Positions 1-10,800 of a DNA stretch of 64,000 nt are shown here, piece after piece (the first letter of the stretch is position 1; the number at the start of each line of letters is the position of its first letter). A program made the position numbers and the translations under genes. A model generated the notes under the pieces. The model saw only the letters and a list, made by a program, of their open reading frames with translations. It made no database searches and had not been told where the DNA came from. The DNA is from Pseudofrankia saprophytica (GTDB lineage Bacteria > Actinomycetota > Actinomycetes > Frankiales > Frankiaceae): positions 580,337-644,336 of the forward strand of contig NZ_KI912267.1 in assembly GCF_000235425.2 (NCBI RefSeq). Reading direction: 5' to 3'.

Positions 1-1338
1 GGCCGGCTGCGCTGCGCGGTCCGCGGAGCGACGCCGCTGGCGCTCGCCGGCCTGCTCTCGAACGTCGCGAACCTGGGCGTCACGCTCGTCATCGCGCGCG
101 CGATGAGCACCCGCTCCTACGGAGCGACCGCCCAGCTGTTCGCCCTCTTCATGATCGTTTCCATGCCGGGCAGCGCGTTGCTGGTCGGGGTGGTCCGCCG
201 GGTGACCACCTGGACGCGCACCGGGCGGGCCGACCTGGTCGCCGGCTGGGCGGCTCGGGTGCGCCGCGCCGGCCTGCGGGGCGTGGCCGCGGTCGCCGTG
301 CTGGCACTGGTGGTCCGCGATCCGCTCGCCCACCAGCTGTCGCTGCCGGGGCCGGGCGGGGTCGCCGAGACGCTCACCGCCGGCGCGGCCTGGTGCCTGC
401 TGTGCGTCGACCGCGGGTTGCTGCAGGCGGCCCACCGCTACCGGGAGCTCGCCGCGAACCTGCTGGTCGACGCGGCGGTCAAGGGCGCGGCGACGGTCGG
501 CCTGGTGCTCGCCGGGCTGGGGGCGACGGGCGCCGCCACAGCGGTCCTCCTCGGCGTGCTGGCCGCGCTCGCGCACGCCCGCCGCTCGCTTGGCCGAGCC
601 GAACCCGCCGGCGCGACCGTGGCGGCGAGTGCGGCAGTGGCGGCAGTGGCGGCCGCCGCCGGCGGAACCGCGGCCTCGCCCGGCGGGCGGGAGCGCCGGC
701 TGGCGGCGGAGCTGGGCGCCGCGCTCACGGCGCTGGCCTTCCTCGCCCTGCTGCAGAACGTCGACGTCCTGGTCCAGGGCCGGCTCTCGCCCGGCGAGTC
801 CGGCCAGTACGCGGCCGTGTCCGTCACCTGCAAGGTGCTGATGTTCGGGGCCGTGGTGCTCGCCGGCTTCCTGCTGCCGGAGGCGGCCGACCGCCGCCAC
901 CAGGGCGAGCACGCCCTGCACCAGCTCGGCGCGACGCTGGCGATCCTCGCGCTGCCGGCCGCCGCGCTCCTCGCGGCCGCGTCCGCAGCGCCCGCGACCC
1001 TCTTGTCCCTGGCCTTCGGGCCCCGCTTCACCGACGCCTCCGGCGCTCTCCTCCCCCTGGCCGCAGCGATGACCTGTCTCGGAGCAACTGTGCTGTTCAC
1101 CCACTACCTGCTGGCCCTGGGCTCGCGCGCTGTGCTGGTCGCGCTCGGGCTCACCGCCGCGGCCGCCGTCGGGCTGATCGCCCTGGCCGGCGGGTCGCCG
1201 GTCACCACCGCCCGGATGGACCTCGCGGTCCAGGCCGTGCTCGCAACGGTCACCGGGCTGCTCGTCGCCCGCGCGGCCCGCCGGACGATGTCCGCGCCGG
1301 GTGCCGGCCGCGCCGCGACGGAGGTGGCGCCCGCATGA
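1..1338 (+). CDS. Polysaccharide flippase-like membrane protein (5' end cut by window)
   Basis: The reading frame is open from base 1, so the gene starts outside the window; the first in-frame ATG at 103 is internal, because residues upstream of it already form a membrane segment. The protein is almost entirely hydrophobic, with roughly ten to twelve membrane segments, an alanine-rich cytoplasmic-looking stretch around bases 590-690, and the general look of MATE/Wzx lipid-linked oligosaccharide flippases. Family assignment is inference from topology and context. Its stop overlaps the ATG of the following glycosyltransferase (ATGA), so the two are translationally coupled and probably act in one envelope-glycan pathway, with this protein moving a lipid-linked sugar across the membrane. 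Confidence 0.75.
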   Translation, partial: GRLRCAVRGATPLALAGLLSNVANLGVTLVIARAMSTRSYGATAQLFALFMIVSMPGSALLVGVVRRVTTWTRTGRADLVAGWAARVRRAGLRGVAAVAVLALVVRDPLAHQLSLPGPGGVAETLTAGAAWCLLCVDRGLLQAAHRYRELAANLLVDAAVKGAATVGLVLAGLGATGAATAVLLGVLAALAHARRSLGRAEPAGATVAASAAVAAVAAAAGGTAASPGGRERRLAAELGAALTALAFLALLQNVDVLVQGRLSPGESGQYAAVSVTCKVLMFGAVVLAGFLLPEAADRRHQGEHALHQLGATLAILALPAAALLAAASAAPATLLSLAFGPRFTDASGALLPLAAAMTCLGATVLFTHYLLALGSRAVLVALGLTAAAAVGLIALAGGSPVTTARMDLAVQAVLATVTGLLVARAARRTMSAPGAGRAATEVAPA

Positions 1339-2648
1339 GCGCGCTCGACGAAGGCATGGGCCGTTCGGGCATCACCGGGCAGCTGGGCGCCCCCGGGCGC
1401 CTCGGCTCGGCTGTGGGACTCGTCGAGCCACGCAAGGCCCCGTGGATCGAGGTGCGCGAGCCCACCCTGGCGGAGCTCGTCGAGCGTTCGGGTGTCCGCC
1501 GGGTGCACATGCTCGCCTGGCGTGACCTGGACGACCCGGAGGCCGGCGGCTCCGAGCTGCACGCCGACCAGGTCGCCGCCGCCTGGGCCGCTGCCGGCGT
1601 CGACGTGAGCATGCGGACCGCGCACGCCCCCGGCCACCTGGAGACGGCCACCCGCAACGGCTACTCCGTCGTGCGCAAGGCGGGCAGGTACATGGTGTTC
1701 CCGCGTTCGGCGATCTCCGGCGCGCTCGGCCACGGCGGCCCCTGGGACGGGCTGGTGGAGATCTGGAACGGCATGCCGTTCTTCTCACCGGTGTGGGCGC
1801 CCTGCCCCCGGGTCGTGTTCCTGCACCACGTCCACGGCGAGATGTGGCGGATGGTGCTCAAGCCGCCGCTGGCGAAGATCGGCGAGACGCTGGAGAGCAC
1901 CATCGCGCCGCCGCTCTACCGGCGCACCCGGATGCTGACGCTGTCCGAGTCGTCCCGCCACGAGATCATCGAGATGCTCGGGCTGCCCCCGGCGAACATC
2001 TCCGTCATCCCGCCGGGCATCGACGGGCGCTACGCCCCGCTCGGAGAGCGCTCGCCACACCCGCTGGTCCTGGCGGTCGGCCGGCTGGTGCCGGTGAAGC
2101 GGTTCGACCTGCTCATCGACGCGCTGGTCCGGCTGCGCCAGCAGCACCCGACGATGGAGGCGACCATCGTCGGCGAGGGCTACGAGCGCCCGGCGCTGGA
2201 GGCCCAGATCCGGGCGGCGAACGCCACCGACTGGCTGAAGCTGGCGGGCCGGGTCGACGACGAGGGCCTGCTCGCGCTCTACCGGCGGGCCTGGGTACTC
2301 ACCAGCGCGTCGGCCCGCGAGGGCTGGGGCATGACGATCACGGAGGCGGCGGCCTGCGGCACCCCGTCGGTCGCGACGAACATCGCCGGGCACACCGACG
2401 CCGTCGCCGACGGGCTGTCCGGTCTGCTCGTCGAGCCGCGTGACCTCGCCGGCGCGCTCGGCCGGGTGCTCGGCGACCAGGAACTGCGCGACCGGCTCGT
2501 CGCGGGCGCGCTGGCGCACGCGGCCACGTTCACCTGGGCCAACACCGCCCGCCAGACCTATGCGGCCCTCGTCCAGGAGGCCGCCAAGCACAGCCGCCGC
2601 GCGCCCCGCCCCGGCGGTCTCGACCGGCTGCACGGGCCGCTGCGGTGA
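1335..2648 (+). CDS. GT4-family glycosyltransferase
   Basis: 437-residue cytoplasmic GT-B glycosyltransferase. The C-terminal half has the GT4 features: an SVIPPGID segment, a VGRLVPVKRFDLLI sugar-nucleotide-binding segment and the retaining EX7E motif (E-GWGMTIT-E) followed by AAACGTP. The N-terminal half holds the acceptor fold, with FLHHVHGEMW as a conserved-looking loop. It probably adds a sugar from an NDP donor to a lipid-linked or envelope acceptor. The ATG start overlaps the upstream flippase stop, and its own stop overlaps the GTG of the AftD-like gene, so all three are read as one operon. Donor and acceptor cannot be told from sequence. Confidence 0.9.
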   Translation: MSALDEGMGRSGITGQLGAPGRLGSAVGLVEPRKAPWIEVREPTLAELVERSGVRRVHMLAWRDLDDPEAGGSELHADQVAAAWAAAGVDVSMRTAHAPGHLETATRNGYSVVRKAGRYMVFPRSAISGALGHGGPWDGLVEIWNGMPFFSPVWAPCPRVVFLHHVHGEMWRMVLKPPLAKIGETLESTIAPPLYRRTRMLTLSESSRHEIIEMLGLPPANISVIPPGIDGRYAPLGERSPHPLVLAVGRLVPVKRFDLLIDALVRLRQQHPTMEATIVGEGYERPALEAQIRAANATDWLKLAGRVDDEGLLALYRRAWVLTSASAREGWGMTITEAAACGTPSVATNIAGHTDAVADGLSGLLVEPRDLAGALGRVLGDQELRDRLVAGALAHAATFTWANTARQTYAALVQEAAKHSRRAPRPGGLDRLHGPLR

Positions 2649-5600
2649 CCTTGACGACGCAGGACCCGGGCGGACCCTCCGGACCCACCGGCCCCGGCGG
2701 CGGCGACGCGGCCGGCACCGCGGCCGTCACCACCGACGAAGCCTCCGCGCCCACACCGGCCACGGCCCGGACTTCCCCGATCGCCGACCTCCCAGATCGG
2801 CTTCGCCAATCCGGCAGGGACCCTGCCGCCGATCCGGCAGGGACCCCGGAGTCGGCCGGCGCCGCGCCCGGCGCCGACGACCGTCGCGGGTGGCGCGGCT
2901 GGCGCCCGCCGCGGCCGTCCTGGGCGACGCTGCTGCTCGCCGCCGTCGCCTACCTGCCGCTGCTGCGCACGTCGCCCGGCCGGATCGGCGCCGACACGAA
3001 GGCGTACCTCTACCTCGATCCGGGCCGGCTGCTGCGCCGCGCGGTGTCGATGTGGGACCCGGACGTCGGCATGGGTACCGTCACCCACCAGAACATCGGC
3101 TACCTGTTCCCGCAGGGCCTCTGGTACTACGTGCTGGACGTCGTCGGACTGCCGGACTGGGTCGCCCAGCGGCTGTGGACCGGCACCATCCTGTTCGTCG
3201 CCGGTGCCGGCGTGCTGTTCCTGTTGCGCTCGTTCGGCTGGCCCGACCGGTACTCGGTCGTCGCCGCGTTCGGCTACATGCTCACGCCGTACTCGCTGGA
3301 GTACGAGGCGCGGATCTCCGCGATCCTGCTGCCCTACGCCGGCCTCGGCTGGTTCATCGGGATCACGGTGCGCGGCCTGCGCGAGGCCCGCGAGGGGAAG
3401 GGCAGCTGGCGGGGCGCCGACGCGTGGCGATGGCCGGCCGCGTTCGCGCTGGTGGTCACCTCGGTCGGCAGCATCAACGCCTCCAGCCTGATCCTGATCA
3501 TGCTGGCACCGATCCTGTGGGTGCCGTTCGCGATCTGGGGCACCCGGGAGGCGACGCCGCGCGCCGCCGCCGGCCTCATCGGCCGCGCCGTCATCCTGAC
3601 GATCCTGGCGAACGCCTGGTGGGTGGCCGGCCTCTACACACAGGCCGGCTACGGCCTGAACGTGCTGGCTTTCACCGAGACGGTCAAGACGGTCGCCAGC
3701 AGCTCGCAGGCCTCCGAGGTGCTGCGGGGCCTGGGCAACTGGTTCTTCTACGGCGAGGACGCGCTCGGCCCGTGGATCACCCCCGCGGTCGGCTACACCC
3801 AGGCGCTGTGGCTGCTGGCGGTGAGCTTCGCCGTGCCGCTGCTGGGGCTGGCGGCGGCGTCGCTGATCCGCTGGGGCCACCGCGCCTACTTCGTCGGACT
3901 GGTCGTGCTGGGCACGACGGTCGCCGTCGGCGTGTACCCGTACGACGACCCGTCGCCGCTCGGCCGGTTCTTCCGCGACTTCGCCGAGGGGTCGACGGCG
4001 GGGCTCGCGCTGCGCTCGCTGCCGCGCGCCGCGCCGCTGGTCGTGCTGGGCCTGTCGGTGCTGCTGGCGGGCGCGCTCGCCGCGTTCACCGAGCGGTCGG
4101 TGGCGCGTGCCGCGGCCCTGCGCTCCCCTGCCGGCGCCGGCGGGGCGGGCCGCCGCGCGGGGGGCCGCCGGCGCAGGCAGGGGATGACCTTCCGGCCGCG
4201 TCCCGGCGCCGTGCTGCCGACCGCCGTGACGGTGGTCGTGCTGGTGCTGCTCGCGCTGGACATGGCACCGCTGTTCCGCGGCCAGTTCCTGGAATCCGGC
4301 CTGCAACGGCCGGAGAACGTCCCGGAGTACGAGCAGGCGCTAGCCGACGCGCTGGGCGCCAAGGGCAACGCCACCCGGGTGCTGGAGCTCCCAGGCTCCG
4401 ACTTCGCCCACTACCGCTGGGGCTCGACGCTCGACTCCGTCACCTACGGCCTGATGGACCGCCCGACGATCCAGCGCGAGCTGGTCCCCTACGGCGAGGC
4501 CGGCAGCGTCGACCTGGTCCGCTCGCTCGACCGCCGGCTGCAGGAGGGCGTCTTCGAGACGTCCTCGCTCTACGACGTCGCCCGGCTGATGGGCGTCGGG
4601 GACGTCGTGCTGCGCGGTAACAACCAGTACGAGCGTTTCCGCGGCCCGCGGCCCCGGGCCGACTGGGAGCTGTTCACCACGCCGCTGCCGAACGGGCTGG
4701 AGAAGCCGACGACGTACGGCCCCCCGGTGAGCGAGACGACGACCATCCCCTACCTCGACGAGATCACCCTCGGCACCGACCCGGCCGTCCCCGACCCGCC
4801 GACGCTCGCCGACTTCGCGGTCAAGGACCCGACGCCGATCGTCCGCTCGGCCACCACCGGCCGCCCGCTGCTGGTCAGCGGCAACGGCGAGGCGCTGGTC
4901 GACGCGGCCGCCTCCGGCCTGCTGAGCGACGTCATCGACAACAACCGGGCCGTTCTCTACACGGCGGCGCTCGCGGGCGACCCGGACGGGCTGCACCAGG
5001 CGCTCGCCGACGGCGCCGAGCTGCTCGTCAGCGACTCCAACCGGCTGCGGGCGGAGCGCTGGACCGGCATCCGGGAGAACTTCGGCTACGTCGAGCAGCC
5101 CGGCGTCCCCGCGCTGGCGAAGGACCCGGACGACAACCGGCTGCCGCTGTTCCCGGACCAGGACACCTCCAACCAGACGGTCGCCGTGCTCACCGCCCCG
5201 GGTGAGCAGGCCCAGGTCGCGGCGGTGACCGCGTCGAGCTACGGCAACACGTTCGCCTACGGCCCGGCCGACCGCCCGGTGCACGCCATCGACGCCGACC
5301 CGACGACGGCGTGGCGGGTCGGCGCGTTCACCGACCCCGCGGGCGAGCGCTGGCAGACGACGCTCGCCGCCCCCACCACCACCGACCACGTCCGGCTGGT
5401 GCAACCGCTCACCGGCCCGCGCAACCGGTGGATCACCAAGGTCACGCTGACCTTCGACGGCGGCGCGCCGGTGACGGCCGACCTCATCGACGGTTCGAGG
5501 ACCGGCCAGGGCCAGGTCATCACCTTCCCGAAGCGGACGTTCAAGACCCTGACGATCCAGGTCGACGCGACCAACTTCGGCAAGCAGAAGAGCTACGACG

Positions 5601-7564
5601 GCCTGTCCGCGGTCGGGCTCGCCGAGGTGGAGATCCCGAAGGCGGACGGAAAGCCGGCCGTCGCGCAGGACCTGCTGCGGATGCCGACCGACCTGCTCGC
5701 CACCGCCGGCCAGGGCTCGCTCGACCACCCGCTGGTGCTGACGATGACGCGGGACCGGGCGAACCCGGCCGAGCCGTTCAAGGAGGACACCGAGTCGACG
5801 ATCGCGCGGGTGTTCTCCCTGCCGACCGACCGCACGTTCAGCCTGACCGGCACGGCGCGCCTGTCCGCGTACGCCTCGGACGACCTGATCGACAAGCTGC
5901 TCGGCCGGCCGGCCGGCCCACCGCTGGTGGACTCGTCGGGCCGGCTGCCCGGCGACATCGAGGCGCGCGGCTCGGCCGCCTTCGACGGTGACACCGCCAC
6001 CGCCTGGTCGCCGGGCTTCGGCGACCAGACCGGCAACTGGCTGCAGCTGACATCGCTGGACGACGTCACCCTGTCGACGGCGAAGGTCACCCTGGTGACC
6101 GATGGGCGGCACTCGGTCCCGACGAGGCTCGGCGTCGAGGTCGACGGCCAGCGGGCCGGCACGGTCGACGTGCCGCCGGTCGCCGACGCGACGGGCCAGC
6201 GGGGCGCCACCACCACGGTGACGCTGCCGCTGCCGGTGGGCCAGGGCCACCAGATCCGCTTCGTCGTCGACGCGGTCCGCCCGGTGACGACGACGGACAC
6301 GATCTCCGGCTCGACCCTGACCATGCCCGTCGGCATCGCGGAGATCGAGCTGCCGGGCGTGTCCGGCACGGGCCAGACCGCGTCGAACGCCCAGCTGCCG
6401 GCCGACTTCACCTCGGACTGCCGGACCGACCTGCTGACCGTCGACGGTCAGCCGGTCGGCGTGCGGATCAACGGCACGACCAAGGACGCGTCCGGCCGGC
6501 TCGGCCTGGACCTGCGCACCTGCGGCACCCCGGTGCACCTGACCGCCGGTGACCATGTGGTGCGCACCGCGAACGGGGCGAAGACCGGGATCGACCTGGA
6601 CCGGCTGGTCCTCGCCTCCGACATGGGTGGCACCACCTGGCCGGACGCGACGTCGATCAACGCTCTGGACACCTCCCGCGAGCAGCGCACGGCCGACCTC
6701 GCGGCCCGGTCGGGCACCGCGGCCGGCGCCGCCGCCCCGGCGGCGCCGGCGGTGAAGGTGGAGGTCGCGGGGGCGACGACGGTCGTCCTCACGGTCACCG
6801 GCGCCAAGCCGGGCACGCCGTTCTGGCTGGTGCTGGGGCAGAGCCTCTCCCCCGGATGGCACGGCAAGATCGACGAGAACACCGACATCGGCTCGCCCCA
6901 GCTCGTCGACGCCTATGCCAACGGCTGGCGGATCGACCCGACGTCGGAGAGCTTCAAGGTCCAGCTCACTTGGACGCCGCAGCGGGTGGTCTTCGCCGCG
7001 CTGACCGTCTCCGTCGTGACCGTGGTGCTGTGCCTGGCGCTGCTCGGGGTGACGGGCCGGCGGCGGCGCAGGGCCGGCTGGCCCGGGCCCGTCCGCGACC
7101 TCCCGCTGCTGGACCGGCCGTTCGCCGCCACGCCGCGGCTGCCGCTGGGCCAGGTGGTCCTGCTGGTCCTGGCGACGGCGGCCATCGGGGCGTTCATAGC
7201 CAGCCCGGCCGCCGGCGCCGCGACGGCGGCGGTGACGCTGGTGGCGGCGCTGGCGCCACGCGGGCGGGTGCTGCTGCGGGTCGGCTCGGTCGCGGCGCTC
7301 GCCGCGGCGGCGGCCTACGTCATCGAGGTACAGGTCCGCTACGACCTGCCGGTGAACGGCTCCTGGGTCGCGGAGTTCGACAAGGTCGCGATCGTCTCAT
7401 GGCTCGCGGTGCTCTTCCTCGGCGCCGACGCCACGCTCGCGCTGCTGCACGGCCGCGCCAACGGTCGCGCCGCCGCCGCGGTGGCCGTGGCCGAGGCCGG
7501 AACCGGAACCGAGGCCGAGGCAGCGCCGTCGTTGGAGGGTCCCGCCGGCACGCTCCCGCACTGA
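2645..7564 (+). CDS. AftD-like alpha-(1->3)-arabinofuranosyltransferase (DUF3367 family)
   Basis: 1639-residue integral membrane glycosyltransferase. After a Pro/Thr/Gly-rich cytoplasmic tail (about residues 1-90), a GT-C type membrane core follows, with the GADTKAYLYLDPGR loop placed as in AftD proteins and many helices up to about residue 540. A long extracytoplasmic part contains at least two discoidin (F5/8 C)-like carbohydrate-binding segments (HAIDADPTTAWRVG near 5280-5320; FDGDTATAWSPGFGDQTGNW near 5980-6040), then C-terminal membrane helices. AftD homologues use decaprenyl-phospho-arabinose to branch cell-wall arabinan; here the polymer is unknown. GTG start overlaps the GT4 stop (GTGA). 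Size and domain order fit the family. Confidence 0.85.
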   Translation: MTLTTQDPGGPSGPTGPGGGDAAGTAAVTTDEASAPTPATARTSPIADLPDRLRQSGRDPAADPAGTPESAGAAPGADDRRGWRGWRPPRPSWATLLLAAVAYLPLLRTSPGRIGADTKAYLYLDPGRLLRRAVSMWDPDVGMGTVTHQNIGYLFPQGLWYYVLDVVGLPDWVAQRLWTGTILFVAGAGVLFLLRSFGWPDRYSVVAAFGYMLTPYSLEYEARISAILLPYAGLGWFIGITVRGLREAREGKGSWRGADAWRWPAAFALVVTSVGSINASSLILIMLAPILWVPFAIWGTREATPRAAAGLIGRAVILTILANAWWVAGLYTQAGYGLNVLAFTETVKTVASSSQASEVLRGLGNWFFYGEDALGPWITPAVGYTQALWLLAVSFAVPLLGLAAASLIRWGHRAYFVGLVVLGTTVAVGVYPYDDPSPLGRFFRDFAEGSTAGLALRSLPRAAPLVVLGLSVLLAGALAAFTERSVARAAALRSPAGAGGAGRRAGGRRRRQGMTFRPRPGAVLPTAVTVVVLVLLALDMAPLFRGQFLESGLQRPENVPEYEQALADALGAKGNATRVLELPGSDFAHYRWGSTLDSVTYGLMDRPTIQRELVPYGEAGSVDLVRSLDRRLQEGVFETSSLYDVARLMGVGDVVLRGNNQYERFRGPRPRADWELFTTPLPNGLEKPTTYGPPVSETTTIPYLDEITLGTDPAVPDPPTLADFAVKDPTPIVRSATTGRPLLVSGNGEALVDAAASGLLSDVIDNNRAVLYTAALAGDPDGLHQALADGAELLVSDSNRLRAERWTGIRENFGYVEQPGVPALAKDPDDNRLPLFPDQDTSNQTVAVLTAPGEQAQVAAVTASSYGNTFAYGPADRPVHAIDADPTTAWRVGAFTDPAGERWQTTLAAPTTTDHVRLVQPLTGPRNRWITKVTLTFDGGAPVTADLIDGSRTGQGQVITFPKRTFKTLTIQVDATNFGKQKSYDGLSAVGLAEVEIPKADGKPAVAQDLLRMPTDLLATAGQGSLDHPLVLTMTRDRANPAEPFKEDTESTIARVFSLPTDRTFSLTGTARLSAYASDDLIDKLLGRPAGPPLVDSSGRLPGDIEARGSAAFDGDTATAWSPGFGDQTGNWLQLTSLDDVTLSTAKVTLVTDGRHSVPTRLGVEVDGQRAGTVDVPPVADATGQRGATTTVTLPLPVGQGHQIRFVVDAVRPVTTTDTISGSTLTMPVGIAEIELPGVSGTGQTASNAQLPADFTSDCRTDLLTVDGQPVGVRINGTTKDASGRLGLDLRTCGTPVHLTAGDHVVRTANGAKTGIDLDRLVLASDMGGTTWPDATSINALDTSREQRTADLAARSGTAAGAAAPAAPAVKVEVAGATTVVLTVTGAKPGTPFWLVLGQSLSPGWHGKIDENTDIGSPQLVDAYANGWRIDPTSESFKVQLTWTPQRVVFAALTVSVVTVVLCLALLGVTGRRRRRAGWPGPVRDLPLLDRPFAATPRLPLGQVVLLVLATAAIGAFIASPAAGAATAAVTLVAALAPRGRVLLRVGSVAALAAAAAYVIEVQVRYDLPVNGSWVAEFDKVAIVSWLAVLFLGADATLALLHGRANGRAAAAVAVAEAGTGTEAEAAPSLEGPAGTLPH

Positions 7565-7594
7565 CCGATGGCGGCGGGTTTGCCCATCGGTCAG
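7561..7594 (+). terminator. Stem-loop terminator of the flippase-GT4-AftD operon
   Basis: A perfect 11-bp inverted repeat (CTGACCGATGG at 7561-7571, CCATCGGTCAG at 7584-7594) with a 12-nt loop begins on the stop codon of the AftD-like gene. There is no T-run, as is usual in high-GC actinobacteria, so termination is inferred from position and stem strength. Confidence 0.65.
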
Positions 7595-7880
7595 CACGGA
7601 GCGTGCCCGTACGGGCACTTTACGTAGGCAGATCATGTCGCGGGCGGCCGGGAAAGGAAGCCTGCCGGGTTACCCTGCGCCGGCCGCTGGACATGGTGTG
7701 ACTGACTGAAAACGGGCCGTGCCGCCGGGGGGCGGTCGAACCCGGCCTGGACCCCGGTCGGGCCGTTGGCTCCCGCCGGCACGCGGGCACGACCTGAGGC
7801 CGGCACCACGCCAAAGGCGGCGCGCAGACGCACATCCTTCGCGCTGTCCGAAGCGTCCCGGTGCGAGGAGGGCTGGTCGG
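7595..7880 (+). other. Intergenic region before the GGDEF-EAL gene
   Basis: About 290 bases without a supported gene. It must hold the promoter and leader of the GGDEF-EAL protein. The frame of that gene is open upstream to 7719, but the translated stretch is Arg/Pro-rich and unlike a protein, and a GGAGG-like site at 7866-7872 precedes ATG 7881, so I treat this as untranslated. No clear -35/-10 pair was recognised. Confidence 0.4.
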
Positions 7881-10800
7881 ATGCGAGGGAGGGGCTGGAT
7901 CCGGGAGCGCGGGTTCCTCGCCGTGCTCCCGCTGGCTGGCACGCTGTTCCTGCTGCTCATGCTCACCCTGCCCCTGCCGCTGTCCTATCGGGAACCCGAG
8001 GCCTTCGGGGCTTTTCTGCTTTCCGCCGCTACTCTCTGCTATATCCTTTTCGCGCCCGACGGCGACACCCAGCGCGATGCACTGGTCGTGACGCTCGCGA
8101 TGACGGCCGCGCTGACGATCGCGGTGATCGGCGTCGCGTCGCGTACGCCGCTCGCCTTCCTGGCCTGGTACCCGTGGGCCGGTGGTTACGCCGGCCTGGT
8201 GTCGCGCCGCCCCAGCCGGGTGGCCGCGCTGACCGTCGTCATCTGCCTCGCCCTGACCTGCGCGCTGGCCGCGCGCGGCGAGCTGACCGTCTACCCGTTG
8301 ACCTACCTGGCCATCCTGATGAGTGCCATCGGGTCGGCGATGTTCACCTACGGGTTCTTCAGATGGGGCCGCGGCCAGGCGTTCGCCGACCCGCTGACCG
8401 GGCTGACCAACCGGGCGGGGCTCATGCACGCCGGCGAGCCAGCCATCACCGAGGCGCTGGTCGCCGGTCGCGCCCAGGCGGTGATCGTGCTGGACATCAA
8501 CCGGTTCGGGGAGATCAACTCGGCGCTGGGGCACCAGGCCGGCGACGAGGCGCTGCGCGAGTATGCCGACCTGCTGCGCGAGGTGCACCCGCGGCCCGCG
8601 TTCGTCGGCCGGCTCGGGGGCGACGAGTTCGTCCTCGTGCTGTCCGGCGAGGACCAGGCCGACGACCGGGTCGAACCCGGCGGCGGATGGCTCGCGCGGC
8701 TCGGCGAGAAGGTCCTCGACCAGCTCGACGGGCCGGTGCGCATCCGCGGCATCAACATCGAGCTGGAGTCCACGGCGGGCATCGCCTCCGCGCCGCGCGA
8801 CGGCGACCGGCTGTCGAAGGTGCTGCCGTGCGCGGACGCGGCGCTGGCGAACGCCAAGCGGGACGGCGCGCGCCTCGGGGTCTGGAGCGTCGGGATGGCC
8901 GGGACGGTCGGCGTGCGCTCCTGGGAGCTGGCCCTGCACGCCGAGCTGCGCAACGCGATCGCCAAGGGCGAGCTCGTGATGTACTACCAGCCGGTACAGG
9001 AGGCCGCGACCGGCCGGATCGCCGGCGCCGAGGCGCTGATGCGCTGGTGCCACCCGGAGCGCGGGCTGCTGCCACCCGGCTCGTTCCTGCCGATGGCCGA
9101 GCGCTCCTCACTGATCATCGGCCTGACCTGGTGGGAGCTGGACGAGGTGCTCGCCCAGTGTGCCCGGTGGGTCAGGGCCGGCCTGCGCCTCCCCGTCTCG
9201 GCCAACCTGTCCGCGCGGATGCTCGTCATCGACGACCTGCCCGGCAAGGTCGCCCGCCGGCTGGAACATCACGGCCTGCCGCCGGAGATGCTCACCCTGG
9301 AGATCACCGAGAGCGCGCTGGTCTCCCAGCCGGCGCGCGCCGCCGCCATGCTTGGCGAGCTGCGGACCGCGGGCGTGAAGCTCTCGCTCGACGACTTCGG
9401 CACCGGCTACAGCTCGATGGAGATCCTCAAGGCGCTCCCGTTCGACGAGATGAAGATCGACAAGAGCTTCGTGGCGGACGCCCGCGGCAGCCTGCCGGAC
9501 GTCGCGATCGTGCGGTCGGTGGTCGACCTCGGCCACCGGCTGGGCCTGCGCGTCGTCGGCGAGGGCGTCGAGGACGAGCAGTCGGCCAGGATGCTCACCG
9601 AGCTCGGCTGCGACCTCCTGCAGGGCGACGTGCTCTCGCCGCCGCTGCCGGCCGAGGAGCTGGAGATCCTGCTGGCCCGCGGTGTGGACGTCCGACAGGT
9701 CCACGCCGACCAGCCTCGGCCCGCCGGTCATGACGCGCCGCCGGGGTCAGGCGGAGCCGAGGTCGGCACCCGTGGCGGCACCGGCGGCGATGCCTGGCGC
9801 ACGCCCGGCCGCGGCCCGCTGACCGCCGCCTGGGGCGATCCCCGCCAGGCCCAGGCGGACGCGACGCGCGCGGACGCCGCGCGCCTGGCGGGGCGCGCGG
9901 TGGCCGGCGTCGCCCCGTCCAGCAACGGGCACCGGACCGGCGAGCGGGCCGAGTCCGCCGGGGCCAGCCAGGCGCGGGCACCGGGCCGTCACGAGCCGGA
10001 GCCGAAGGCCTCGGAGGAGGCGATCAGGACCTGGGAGCGGACCGGGCTGGTCGCCCCCAAACCGCCGGACGAGCCGAGCCGGCTCTCCGCCCTGCGTCGG
10101 TACCGGATCCTCGACACCGCGCCCGAGCCGGAGTTCGACGCTCTCGTCACCCTCGCCGCCCAGCTCGCCGACTGTGGCTTCGGCTATCTGACGTTCATCG
10201 ATTCTGATCGGGAATGGCTCAAGGCCAGTCACGGCGTCCAGCCGACGGAGCTCCGCGCCCGGGTCGGCGCGGGGTCGCACATCGTCGCCGATGGCCGATA
10301 CCTGGAGATCCAGGACTGTTCCCGCGACCTGCGCTACGCGCACCTGGCCAGGCTGGAGCCACAGGTTGTGACCTTCTTCGCCGGCGCACCGCTGCGGACC
10401 GCCGACGGCCACGTGATCGGCGCCCTGTGCGTCTCCGACCGGGTGCCGCGCCGGCTCACCACCGGTCAGCGGACCGCGCTGGACACCCTTGCCAGGCACG
10501 CCATGAGCCTGCTGGACGCCCGGCTCCAGCGGATGCTGCTCGCGGAGGCGGGCGCCGGGCTGGAACAGCTCGAGACGTTCTGGCACCACCATGACCTGAC
10601 GGCCGCGGCCACCCTGTGCGCGGACGTCGTGCGGACGCTGGCCCACGCCGACGCGGTCGCCGTGATGCTGCCCGAGCTGCCCGGCTCGACCGTCTTCCGC
10701 GCCGCCGGCGTGTCCGTCGTCGAAGGGACGCTGCCGCTGACGGAGATCGGAGTGCGCGCGACCAGCGACGACGAGAAGGCGATCCGCGAGCTGGCGTCCG